A DNA stretch of 64,000 nucleotides from JAZIHH01 sp036678685 (GTDB lineage: Bacteria; Bacillota; UBA4882; UBA10575). Positions 8,586 through 16,953 of this stretch are shown here, in pieces. The translations under genes and the position numbers were made by a program. Numbering within the stretch: position 1 is the stretch's first letter; the number at the start of each line of letters is the position of its first letter. Location of the stretch: positions 91,764-155,763 of the forward strand of contig JAZIHH010000028.1 in the NCBI GenBank assembly GCA_036678685.1, in the 5' to 3' direction. The notes under the pieces were generated by a model. It had not been told where the DNA came from. It saw nothing but the letters and a program-made list of their open reading frames with translations, and did not search any database.

Positions 8586-9017
8586 ATGCTAAAAGGGATA
8601 CCAAAAATCCTTTCCCCTGAATTGCTGAAGGTTTTGATGGAAATGGGACACGGGGATGAGCTTGTTATCGGTGACGCCAATTTTCCGGCGGCGGCAATCG
8701 CTCGCCGTCTCGTCAGGGCCGATGGGCATGGTACAGTGGAATTGCTCGATGCCATTCTGAAGTTTTTTCCTCTTGATCAATATGACAAATATCCGGTGAC
8801 ATTGATGGCTGTGGTACCGGGGGATGATGTTGACACCCCAATCTGGGATGAATACCGGGCAGTTGTTACCAAGTACTACCCGAAGGCTCCGGAATTTAAA
8901 TATGTCGATCGGTTTGCGTTTTATGAAAGAGCAAAACAAGCATATGCTGTGCTGGCTACCGGGGAATCAGCACTCTATGCCAACATAATCCTGAAGAAAG
9001 GGGTCGTCCTCGAATAG
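8586..9017 (+). CDS. RbsD/FucU-family sugar mutarotase (FucU-like)
   Basis: A 143-residue protein matching the whole RbsD/FucU fold length. The LKGIPKILSPELL start, GHGDELVIGDANFPA (residues about 21-35, containing the catalytic His) and the C-terminal YANIILKKGV segment are typical of L-fucose mutarotase FucU. The enzyme interconverts anomers of a free sugar. The start at 8586 has AAGGAGGAT seven bases upstream, better than an in-frame start 18 bp earlier. In this operon it would act on the reducing sugar set free by phosphorolysis or on the incoming monosaccharide. Confidence 0.85.
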   Translation: MLKGIPKILSPELLKVLMEMGHGDELVIGDANFPAAAIARRLVRADGHGTVELLDAILKFFPLDQYDKYPVTLMAVVPGDDVDTPIWDEYRAVVTKYYPKAPEFKYVDRFAFYERAKQAYAVLATGESALYANIILKKGVVLE

Positions 9018-9037
9018 AGCTCCAGGGGTGATAAGTA

Positions 9038-9086
9038 TTGACTTTTTTTGAATCATATGTTAAAGTAGAGTAAATAGAACGTTTCG
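9038..9086 (+). promoter_or_regulatory. Internal promoter and LacI-type operator before the sugar-binding-protein gene
   Basis: TTGACT (9038-9043), 17-bp spacer, TAAAGT (9061-9066), then TAGAACGTTTCG (9075-9086), nine of twelve matches to the operator at 3646 and in the same place relative to the -10 box. The transporter half of the operon is thus probably controlled by the same LacI protein. Confidence 0.7.
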
Positions 9087-9234
9087 CGATAAAATTGAAA
9101 GCCTACATATAACGTTTTGGTACCTAAAAATACATTTGTAGTGAGCAGAGGGAGGTGATCAGGGCAGATAATACCGATCTTTTATGTTTTCCTTTAAAAA
9201 TCAAAATTTGAATGTTTGAAAGAGGGAGTTAAAA

Positions 9235-10527
9235 ATGAAAAGTTCGAGGAAAGTTTTGTCCGGTTTGTTAATTTTTCTTCTGGTTGCGATAACAATCGGC
9301 AATGCAGTTTTTGCGGCGACGGAAATTACGTTAACGGTTTGGGATTTTAAATATGCTGATCCCAACATGAATCCAACAATGGTGAAAATTGATCAAATGT
9401 TTATGGAAAAATATCCCCATGTCAAAATCAATCATGTGGCGCAACCAAATGATCAGTATTATCAATTGTTACGCGCAGCAGCCCAAGCCAGGAGAGGCCC
9501 GGATGTCGTTATGTTACATGGGGCAAGAGGCGATGTTTATGAACTTGATCCGATGCTGGTTCGCTTGGACGATTATATCAAACCTTGGCGGGCGGAAATT
9601 CCGGAAGACAGTTGGAAAGTGGCGGCCACGAACCGGGATTTTGAAAAAGGTATTAAATTGATCCCGATGACCTCTCAAGGTTTTGGTTTTTATTACAATA
9701 AAGCCCTCTTTAAAAAAGCCGGCCTTGATCCCAATGAACCACCAAAAGATTGGGATTCCTTTTTGGCGGCTTGCGAAAAGTTAAAAGCGGCCGGGATTGT
9801 TCCGATTATCGGTGGGCTCAGGGATTTCACAACCAACTTTATGTTCCGGGCCTTAGCTGCTAATATTTACGGTAAAGAAGTTTACGGGTTACAAACTGGA
9901 GAACAAGGTTTTGCGAACAATCCGGCTTTTAAGCGGGCGGCGGAAATGATGGTGGAACTGAAAGAAAAAGGTTACTTTAATCCGGACGCAGCTTCCGTTC
10001 CTTATTTCATGGATGCGATCGATATGTTTGCCGCTGGCAAAGGTGCTATTTTCTGCGGTTTGCTCTCTGACGTAGGCAACTGGAAACAGTTCAGCGACGC
10101 TCTTGGCAAGGATAATGTGGGATATTTCCCCACGATCAACTTTGCGGAAGCAAAATACAAAGATATGCAAACATTCCAACCTGTTGGCATCGGTTATGGC
10201 GTTACGACTTGGTCGAAAAACAAAGATATCGCTGTGAAATACGCCGAATTCTACGCGCGGGGCGAAGGAGCAATGGTGTTTGTTGAAGAAACCGGTGCCT
10301 TTTCGCCGAATACCAGTCTGGATTCGAAAGTTTTAGGATACCCGGTATTAGACGAAATCAACAAGTACTTAACGGATGAACATATTTCCGAAGACTATCA
10401 AACAATGTTTTTTAGCGCCTTTGAAGATGCAATGATTGCGACGTGTCAACAATTACTAATCACTGAGGAGATTGATGTCGACAAGTTTGTTGAACAAGTG
10501 GAAAAAATCGCCGTTGAACACAGATAA
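9235..10527 (+). CDS. Sugar ABC transporter substrate-binding protein (family 1)
   Basis: A 430-residue exported protein. The signal peptide (residues 1-27, LLIFLLVAITIGNAVFA ending at an AxA site) has no lipobox cysteine. The mature part begins ITLTVWDF and carries the classic family 1 sequence pattern (GPDVVMLHG near 90, FYYNKALFKKAG near 155, PPKDWDSF). It would capture an oligosaccharide outside the membrane and hand it to the two permeases downstream. A GAGGGAG ribosome binding site precedes the ATG. No ATPase is encoded in the operon, so a shared MsmK-type ATPase must be supplied elsewhere. Confidence 0.9.
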   Translation: MKSSRKVLSGLLIFLLVAITIGNAVFAATEITLTVWDFKYADPNMNPTMVKIDQMFMEKYPHVKINHVAQPNDQYYQLLRAAAQARRGPDVVMLHGARGDVYELDPMLVRLDDYIKPWRAEIPEDSWKVAATNRDFEKGIKLIPMTSQGFGFYYNKALFKKAGLDPNEPPKDWDSFLAACEKLKAAGIVPIIGGLRDFTTNFMFRALAANIYGKEVYGLQTGEQGFANNPAFKRAAEMMVELKEKGYFNPDAASVPYFMDAIDMFAAGKGAIFCGLLSDVGNWKQFSDALGKDNVGYFPTINFAEAKYKDMQTFQPVGIGYGVTTWSKNKDIAVKYAEFYARGEGAMVFVEETGAFSPNTSLDSKVLGYPVLDEINKYLTDEHISEDYQTMFFSAFEDAMIATCQQLLITEEIDVDKFVEQVEKIAVEHR

Positions 10528-10543
10528 AAGAGTAACTCTGAAG

Positions 10544-10577
10544 GTAGGTGCCGCTTTTTTCGGAAAGCGGCACCTAC
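10544..10577 (+). other. Intercistronic RNA hairpin between binding protein and permease genes
   Basis: Perfect 14-bp stem (GTAGGTGCCGCTTT at 10544-10557 with its complement at 10564-10577) around a 6-nt loop, with no T-run. Such hairpins often protect the 3' end of binding-protein mRNA and give unequal expression. A second, unrelated hairpin sits at the same place in the other sugar operon (19617-19659). Confidence 0.8.
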
Positions 10578-10611
10578 AACTAGGAACGATGTCTTTCTGC
10601 AAAGGAGTTTG

Positions 10612-11577
10612 ATGGTTTTGAAAAAACCGAACGCGAAGACCCAAGAAAAACCGGATATGGAAGTGCTAATGACACCAAATGCTTTAAAACCTTGGAAAAA
10701 AACGAGCTTACAGGCGCAAGAAAGCCGGGATGCGTATTTGTTAATCGCACCGCTGGTGATTCTTACTTTTGTTTTTATTCTTTTTCCGGTGGTTTCTAAT
10801 TTTTTCTACAGTTTTACCGACTGGCGTGGATTTGGCAAACTGAACTGGATTGGGTTTGACAATTTTCGCACCATGTTTCAAGATGAAAGGTTTTGGCAGT
10901 CGCTCAATAATACGTTGATTTTATTATTATTCATCCCGTTGGGTGTCTTTATCCCCTTATGTTTGGCTGCTCTCTTACGGGGTGGTTTTAAGGGTTGGAA
11001 ATTTTTCCGGGCCATTATTTATCTCCCCCAAGTCTTGGGTTATGTAATCCTGGGGATGATCTTTAATCTCTTTTTACGCTTGAACGGCCCTCTGAACACC
11101 CTATTAGAAATGGTTGGCTTGAAGTCCTGGGCATTAGATTGGTTAAACCGGCCCGTGTTAGCGTTATTGTCATTAGGTACCGTTTACAGTGTGTTTTTAC
11201 GCATCGGGTTCGGGACAATTTATTTTTTAGCGGCTATGGCCGGCGTTGATGAGCAATTATACGAAGCGGCGCGGGTTGATGGTGCCGGTTGGTGGACCAG
11301 GTTTTGGCATGTGACGTTGCCTTCCATCCGGTTTAATATTGAGTTTTTGTTTGTCATGTCGGTTATTGAAAATGTTGCGCGGGCCTTTTCGTTCATTTAT
11401 ACCTTTAGCCGGGGTGGACCCGGATATAGCACCCATACCCTGGAATATAGTTTATATACCTTGGGTTTTACGAACGGGAAAATCGGGTACGCCAGCGCTT
11501 GGTCGGTGATTCTCTTCTTTATTTGCGCGATCATTGCGGTGCTGCAAATCAGACTAATGAGGTGGAACGATGGATAA
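10612..11577 (+). CDS. Sugar ABC transporter permease (MalF type)
   Basis: A 321-residue inner-membrane protein with six predicted membrane segments (first about residues 43-63) and the conserved cytoplasmic EAA loop (YEAARVDGAGWWTRFWHVTLP, about 219-239) that docks on the ATPase. The long polar N-terminal tail (about 35 residues) is typical of MalF-like subunits. I chose the ATG at 10612, five bases after AAAGGAG. It overlaps the next permease gene by eight bases, the usual arrangement for a heterodimeric permease pair. Confidence 0.85.
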   Translation: MVLKKPNAKTQEKPDMEVLMTPNALKPWKKTSLQAQESRDAYLLIAPLVILTFVFILFPVVSNFFYSFTDWRGFGKLNWIGFDNFRTMFQDERFWQSLNNTLILLLFIPLGVFIPLCLAALLRGGFKGWKFFRAIIYLPQVLGYVILGMIFNLFLRLNGPLNTLLEMVGLKSWALDWLNRPVLALLSLGTVYSVFLRIGFGTIYFLAAMAGVDEQLYEAARVDGAGWWTRFWHVTLPSIRFNIEFLFVMSVIENVARAFSFIYTFSRGGPGYSTHTLEYSLYTLGFTNGKIGYASAWSVILFFICAIIAVLQIRLMRWNDG

Positions 11578-12391
11578 AAGTCTAAAGTTTTATACCTACC
11601 TTGTTTTAATAATATTTGGGCTTATGTCACTTTATCCACTCTTTCACGTATTCATCACCAGTTTCAAGAAGGTAGATGAATATATTGAGAATCGTGTTTT
11701 TCTTCCGCACCAATGGGTCTTGGACAATTATAAAGTGGCCATTGAACAAGGACACTTGCTGCGGTACTTTCGGAATAATGCCATCCTGATTCCGGTAGCC
11801 ATGCTTTTTTATCTCTTTGTTTGTATTACGGCAGGTTTTGCTTTTGGGCGGTTGCGTTTCCGGTTCCGGTTGCCGTTGTTTTTACTCAACCTGTTTTTAA
11901 TGATCTTTCCCCAAATGCTGCTCTCCTTACAAATCTTTAATATCTGCAATAAACTTTATCTAACCGATACATATTTGGGTGTTATTCTTGTTTGGACCGC
12001 CTATTTTGCGCCGTTTGGCACCTATATCATGGCCACTTACTTTAGTTCCATTCCTTATGAAATCATTGAATCCGCCCGGGTGGACGGCGCAAGTACCTGG
12101 CGGGTTTTACTGCAGATTGCAACCCCAATGGCGCTGCCGATGGCTGGATTCCTTGCCATCATTGGTTTTCAGTCCATGTGGAACGAGTTGCCATTTTCCT
12201 TATTACTTCTTTAAACCATGGAGAAACGGACCGTTACCTTAGGGATTGCGATGATTCAAGGTCAGTACGGTATACCGGATCCCATGCGCGCGGCCGTAAT
12301 TGTCCTTGCCTCCTTTATCCCGATTCTTGTCTTTATCTTCTTCCAAAAATACATTACCACGGGCACGTTTGCCGGTTCACTCAAAGGGTAA
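11570..12391 (+). pseudogene. Sugar ABC transporter permease (MalG type) with one in-frame stop
   Basis: Reading one frame from ATG 11570 to TAA 12389-12391 gives a normal-length 273-codon MalG-like permease, but codon 215 (12212-12214) is TAA. The EAA loop (IESARVDGASTWRVLLQIATP) is before the stop. After it the same frame continues with TMEKRTVTLGIAMIQGQYG and a final membrane helix ending TFAGSLKG, both normal for the family. The stop follows FSLLLL and removes about 58 residues including the last helix. It is therefore a single nonsense change (or sequencing error), not decay. If real, the importer is probably inactive unless read through. Confidence 0.85.
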
Positions 12392-12417
12392 GCTGAATAA
12401 CCAAAAGGGAGAGAAAG

Positions 12418-13305
12418 ATGAAACCTTATGCGATCACTTTTTTGGGGCATATGTGCTTTGATGAAATCATCCCTTTTCAAGGTGACACCAGGGTTGCTCC
12501 CGGCAGCGCGGTTTTATGCGGAGCGATGGCAGCAGCACGGATCGGCAAGAAAGTTGCAGTTGTGACCAGGATGGCCCAGAAAGATGCGGAATTACTTAAA
12601 CCATTGCAAGAACAGGGCGTTGACACTTATTTAATACCGGCGCCGGAAACGACTTATTCCGTGGTGATCCATCCTACCGCCAATCTTGACGAACGGCGGT
12701 TAATTTTAAAAAAAAGTGCCGGTTTCTTTAAATTGGAAGAAATTCCTCCTTTACCAACGCACTATCTTCACCTGGCCGGAATTTCCGACCAGGAGTTCGA
12801 CTTAGAGTTGATTTATGGTTTAAAAGACCGGGGCTATAATCTTTCGGTGGATATGCAGAGTTTTGTCCGGCAAGTGGATCCGGTCAGCCGAGAAATCGCT
12901 TTTCAAGATGTTCCGGAGAAACAAGCCATTGTCAAACAGATGAATAAGGTGAAATTGGACGTGGTCGAAGCGAAAGTGCTTACCGGCACCGATGATCTGG
13001 AAAAAGCAGCCATGATTATTGAAGAGTGGGGTTGTCCGGAAATAGTCATTACCCATGCCGAAGGCGTTTTCGTAAGAACCGGAGGGAGAACGTATTATGA
13101 AAAATTTTCCAACAATAGTGTTCTGGGACGAACGGGCCGGGGCGACACTGCCTTTGCTGCTTATTTGGCCTGGCGGATGGAGCACGATGTGGTTGAGGCG
13201 CTTAAATTTGCCGCCGCTTTAGTTTCGATTAAGATGGAAACACCAGGACCCTTTCAAGGGACGCTCGAAGACGTATATTGCCGCATGAGGAAATACCATT
13301 TATAA
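12418..13305 (+). CDS. PfkB-family carbohydrate kinase
   Basis: A 295-residue ribokinase-fold enzyme. The N-terminal substrate lid region (PGSAVLCGAMAAARIGKKVAVVTRMA, about residues 28-53) is typical. The C-terminal signature is GRTGRGDTAFAAYLA (about 238-252), which holds the catalytic aspartate. The usual DTxGAGD is changed to RTGRGDT, as in some inositol- and fructose-type kinases. It probably phosphorylates a sugar or sugar phosphate made by the upstream enzymes, supplying the bisphosphate or phosphate needed by the class II aldolase. It is the second kinase in this operon after the FGGY enzyme. Confidence 0.85.
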   Translation: MKPYAITFLGHMCFDEIIPFQGDTRVAPGSAVLCGAMAAARIGKKVAVVTRMAQKDAELLKPLQEQGVDTYLIPAPETTYSVVIHPTANLDERRLILKKSAGFFKLEEIPPLPTHYLHLAGISDQEFDLELIYGLKDRGYNLSVDMQSFVRQVDPVSREIAFQDVPEKQAIVKQMNKVKLDVVEAKVLTGTDDLEKAAMIIEEWGCPEIVITHAEGVFVRTGGRTYYEKFSNNSVLGRTGRGDTAFAAYLAWRMEHDVVEALKFAAALVSIKMETPGPFQGTLEDVYCRMRKYHL

Positions 13306-13353
13306 ATTTCCGCGGCATAACCAGGATAAAAGTTACTGGAGGGAAAAGGAACG

Positions 13354-15714
13354 ATGCATTTGTTTAAAACCCCCGAAAAATATTTCAAAGTTGACCCTTG
13401 GCTGGTGATTGAGGAGGGATTTGACCCGGCCCGGCAGCGGTTGTCCGAATCAATTTTTTCGTTAGCCAATGAATTTATGTGCGTGCGGGGTTATTTTGAG
13501 GAAGGTTATTCCGGCGATCATCTCTTGGGCAGTTACTTCAGCCAACTCTACGAGATCATGGATATTAAGCACCCGCAAGTATTTAAAGGCTTTATCACCG
13601 AAGGCGCTACGATGATCAATGCGGTGGACTGGCTATATACCAGGATTAGCATTGATGGAGAAGAATTGGATCTGGCCAAGGTTAAATTTTCCGGTTTCCG
13701 GAGGATCCTTGATTTACGCAACGCTACTTTAAAACGGGAATTTGTCTGGACAACTTCACAAAATAAACAACTGCGGGTTACTTTTTTGCGGTTTACCGAT
13801 ATGGCAAAGACGGCCCGGGGATGTCAGCGGATTATTTTTGAGCCGTTGAATTTCTCCGGCGAAATCAAGGTCTGTTCCGGTTTGGATTTTGATACCATTT
13901 ACGAACTGGCTGCCGGCTGGGATCAAACCCAGGAAACCGGATCCAGCCGGGAGAAGAAAGGAAACCTTAATTTTTGGGAATGTGTACGGAAAGAGTTTAC
14001 AGAGGGGTTATACTGTATCCAGGCCCGTACCCTAAGGAGTAAGATCAATTTGTTCTCCAGTTTCCGGTTGGTTTCTGACCAGACGATCAACCCGCGCATG
14101 GTGGAACGGGAAAAGTTTGTCGGCGCCGAGTTTTCGCTACAACTTCAGCAAAAGAAGACCGCTGCTATCGACAAGATAGTGGTGAACTACTGGGAAGAAA
14201 AGGGTGATAGCGAGCAGGTTTGGCAGAACGGTCTAAGTCTGGCGAGAAAGTATTCGGCTGTCACCTATGAGCAGGCCTTGAAAAAGCACCAACAACACTG
14301 GGCCGATTTTTGGCGGCGGATGGATATTGAAATCCAAGGCGATCCCGAACTGCAACAAGGGGTACGCTATTCCTTATATACGGTGTACAGTAACTATCAT
14401 GGCGAGAGTGACCGGCGGAACGTGATTTGCAAGTTGGCCGGCGAAGTATACAACGGGGTTAATTTCTGGGATACAGAGATTTATTGTCACCGGATGTACA
14501 TGTTCCTCAACCCGGAGATCGCCCGCAAACTACTGATGTATCGCTATCATCATCTCCCCAAAGCCATAGAAAACGCCAAACGCCTTGATTTAGAGGGTGC
14601 CCGCTATCCTTTCTCCACCATAACCGGGGCTGAAGAGATGGGGACTTGGCAACATGTGGACCTGGAGATTCATCAAAACTTGGCGATTTATTATGCGATC
14701 TGGCATTATGATAAGGTCTGCCGAGACAAACAGTTTTTATACAATGAAGGGATCGAGATGTTGTTGCAAATGTGCCGTTGCATGGCCAGTTGGGGCGGGT
14801 GGAGCCCTAAAAAGGGTGATTTTGGTTTTTACGGGGTCATGGGACCGGACGAGTTCCATATGATGGTTAATCATAACTGTTACACTAATTATATGGCCAA
14901 GAAGATGTTCAACTATACACTGGAAGTGCTGGCGGAGATGAAACAGAATGCTCCGGATTTATACGAAGCGGCCGTCAAGAAAGTGCAGTTGTCCCCGGAA
15001 GAAACCGCCAACTGGAGGTTGATGGCGGAAAAGATGCGGATTTTAAAGGATGAAGAAACGGGTATTTATGAACAACATGACGGGTATTTTGATCTCCCGC
15101 ATATTGACGTGAAAAGTATTCCCATGTCCCAAATACCCCTCTATAAACATTGGGCTTATATCAAAATATTCCGGTACAACATAATTAAACAGCCGGATTT
15201 CCTTAACCTACTCTACTTCTTCAGTCAAGACTTCACCATGGAAGAGAAAAAAGCCAATTATGAATTTTATGAAGCCAGGACTTGCCATGAATCATCTTTA
15301 TCCCCTTCCTTACACGGAATTTTAGCGGCAGAGTTGGGGAAAATGGATGAAGCATACAAATTTTTCGCTTATGCCGCCCGGCTGGATTTGGATAATTATA
15401 ACCGCAATACGGAACAGGGAATCCATTCATCATCGGCGGCCGGGGTTTGGGCTGGGGTAGTTTTTGGTTTTGGCGGATTACGGACCGATGGCGATCGATT
15501 GATGTTTAACCCTAAAATCCCGGAACAGTGGGAGTCTTACCGGTTCCGAATCAGTTATACCGGTTCATTGTTGGAAGTATCAGTTACGCAGAAGGAAGCG
15601 GTATTTCAAATAATTGAAGGGGAGCCTGTTTTCCTTGAGGTTTACGGGGAACCGGTTGAGGTTACGGTGGAGGGTGTAACAATTAAGCCAATAGGCTCAG
15701 GAGCCGGCGGTTAA
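13354..15714 (+). CDS. Glycoside hydrolase family 65 disaccharide phosphorylase
   Basis: A 786-residue cytoplasmic enzyme with full GH65 architecture. It has an N-terminal beta-sandwich (about 1-260), a helical linker, an (alpha/alpha)6 barrel (about 330-690) and a C-terminal beta domain. The general acid Glu is at residue 500 in GPDEFHMMVNHN, the barrel has the WDTEIY and GARYPFSTITGAEE motifs, and the phosphate-site region ESSLSPSLHG is about 647-656. GH65 members phosphorolyse alpha-glucosides (maltose, trehalose, kojibiose, nigerose, glucosyl-rhamnose and others), usually to beta-glucose-1-phosphate. The FucU, FGGY and GatD-like partners do not match a standard maltose or trehalose operon, so the linkage or aglycone may be uncommon. 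Confidence 0.9.
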   Translation: MHLFKTPEKYFKVDPWLVIEEGFDPARQRLSESIFSLANEFMCVRGYFEEGYSGDHLLGSYFSQLYEIMDIKHPQVFKGFITEGATMINAVDWLYTRISIDGEELDLAKVKFSGFRRILDLRNATLKREFVWTTSQNKQLRVTFLRFTDMAKTARGCQRIIFEPLNFSGEIKVCSGLDFDTIYELAAGWDQTQETGSSREKKGNLNFWECVRKEFTEGLYCIQARTLRSKINLFSSFRLVSDQTINPRMVEREKFVGAEFSLQLQQKKTAAIDKIVVNYWEEKGDSEQVWQNGLSLARKYSAVTYEQALKKHQQHWADFWRRMDIEIQGDPELQQGVRYSLYTVYSNYHGESDRRNVICKLAGEVYNGVNFWDTEIYCHRMYMFLNPEIARKLLMYRYHHLPKAIENAKRLDLEGARYPFSTITGAEEMGTWQHVDLEIHQNLAIYYAIWHYDKVCRDKQFLYNEGIEMLLQMCRCMASWGGWSPKKGDFGFYGVMGPDEFHMMVNHNCYTNYMAKKMFNYTLEVLAEMKQNAPDLYEAAVKKVQLSPEETANWRLMAEKMRILKDEETGIYEQHDGYFDLPHIDVKSIPMSQIPLYKHWAYIKIFRYNIIKQPDFLNLLYFFSQDFTMEEKKANYEFYEARTCHESSLSPSLHGILAAELGKMDEAYKFFAYAARLDLDNYNRNTEQGIHSSSAAGVWAGVVFGFGGLRTDGDRLMFNPKIPEQWESYRFRISYTGSLLEVSVTQKEAVFQIIEGEPVFLEVYGEPVEVTVEGVTIKPIGSGAGG

Positions 15715-15757
15715 GTCAACAAAAAGTGGAGGAAAGCTCGGCAGGGAAAGGGATGGG

Positions 15758-16600
15758 ATGATGGCCCTTGTGACACTAAACCAACTCTTGGCAATGGATT
15801 ATGCGGGAGCGATTTGCGGGTTTAATTTTGTTAATCTGGAAACGGCAAAAGCAATTATTTCCGGTGCGGAGGAGTTGGGGGCACCGGTAATTTTGATGGT
15901 AACCGAGGGCGGGGTCAAATATGCCGGGCTGGATTATATTGCGGCGATTGGAAAGGTGGCGGCGGAAAACGGGAAGATCCCTGTCGCTTTGCATCTTGAC
16001 CATTGCACTAATTTTGAATTGTTGGTTCAAGCGATTAAATCCGGATTTACCTCTGTAATGATTGACGGTTCTCATTTACCCTTTGCTGAAAACCTGAAGT
16101 TGACCAAAGAAGTGGTCCGGGTGGCGCATGCGGCCGGGGTATCGGTCGAAGCCGAACTTGGCCGGATCGGGGGGAAGGAAGATAACATAGAGATTAAAAC
16201 GGCAGAAGCGTTTATGACTGATCCTGATGAGGCAATGGAATTTGTCGCGGCAACGAATGTTGATTGTTTGGCGGTGGCGATCGGGACGAGTCACGGTATA
16301 TATAAAGGCGAGCCCAATTTGAACTTGGCGTTATTGGAGAAACTTAAATCCATCTTGGATATTCCTTTGGTGTTGCATGGTGGTTCGGGACTTCCTGACG
16401 TTGTGGTGAAAAAGGTGGTGGAAATAGGAATCCGTAAGTTTAACGTCTGGACGGAACTGGCTTTCGCGCATACCAATAGAATCCGAAGGGTTTTAAAGGA
16501 ACAACCCGAGCTTTATGATTCGCGTTCTCTTTTTAAGCCGGCGATTGAAGCCATGAAAGAAGTAGTTAAAAGCAAGATTTTATTGACCCGGGCTGGTTAA
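15758..16600 (+). CDS. Class II ketose-bisphosphate aldolase (GatY/FBA family)
   Basis: A 280-residue zinc aldolase. Zinc and catalytic motifs are visible: LHLDHC (Asp-His, about 81-86), EAELGRIGG (about 131-139), GTSHGIYKG (about 176-184) and LHGGSGLP (about 208-215). An NVWTELAFA motif corresponds to the NxDTD phosphate/substrate loop of this family, with D replaced by W. It cleaves a ketose 1,6-bisphosphate or 1-phosphate to DHAP and an aldehyde. It is the last gene of the first sugar operon, followed by a terminator-like hairpin, and would feed the sugar carbons into glycolysis. The altered NxDTD loop hints at a non-standard substrate. Confidence 0.85.
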   Translation: MMALVTLNQLLAMDYAGAICGFNFVNLETAKAIISGAEELGAPVILMVTEGGVKYAGLDYIAAIGKVAAENGKIPVALHLDHCTNFELLVQAIKSGFTSVMIDGSHLPFAENLKLTKEVVRVAHAAGVSVEAELGRIGGKEDNIEIKTAEAFMTDPDEAMEFVAATNVDCLAVAIGTSHGIYKGEPNLNLALLEKLKSILDIPLVLHGGSGLPDVVVKKVVEIGIRKFNVWTELAFAHTNRIRRVLKEQPELYDSRSLFKPAIEAMKEVVKSKILLTRAG

Positions 16601-16953
16601 CCCCCGGTTTTTAACATTTGCCTTAATACCAGTTCCAGTTGTTTCTTGTATAACAAACCCTGCAAATGCAGGGTTTTGCTATTGTTGTACCGCTTGTGAT
16701 TATACTCTTCTCTCCTTTGACGGCAGCGTTTTTCCAGGTAATGCCGGAAAAGGAAATCTATGAGCCGGGGGATCTTGAAAGCGGGGCTGCCTGGGAAGCG
16801 AAAGTCCGCCAAGTGTTTGCCGGAAATGAGGGGATTTTGGGGCAGTTCGATGAGTTATTGCGTGAGGTGAGAGCGGACACAAAAGGGGAAACTGGTTGGT
16901 TTATTGGGGCTCAATGGGGCGGGAAAACGGGGCGGGAGGCGCTCCCGTCCGCG
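16601..16953. other. Convergent intergenic stretch without a supported gene
   Basis: The gap between the class II aldolase and the convergent second LacI gene holds overlapping open frames of 98 codons (plus) and 71 codons (minus), neither with a clear ribosome binding site or recognisable domain. I see only the hairpin at 16655-16676. Confidence 0.5.
16655..16680 (+). terminator. Probable terminator of the first sugar operon
   Basis: Inverted repeat AAACCCTGCA / TGCAGGGTTT (16655-16664 and 16667-16676) followed by TTGCTATTGTT. The T-run is short, so efficiency is uncertain. Confidence 0.55.
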
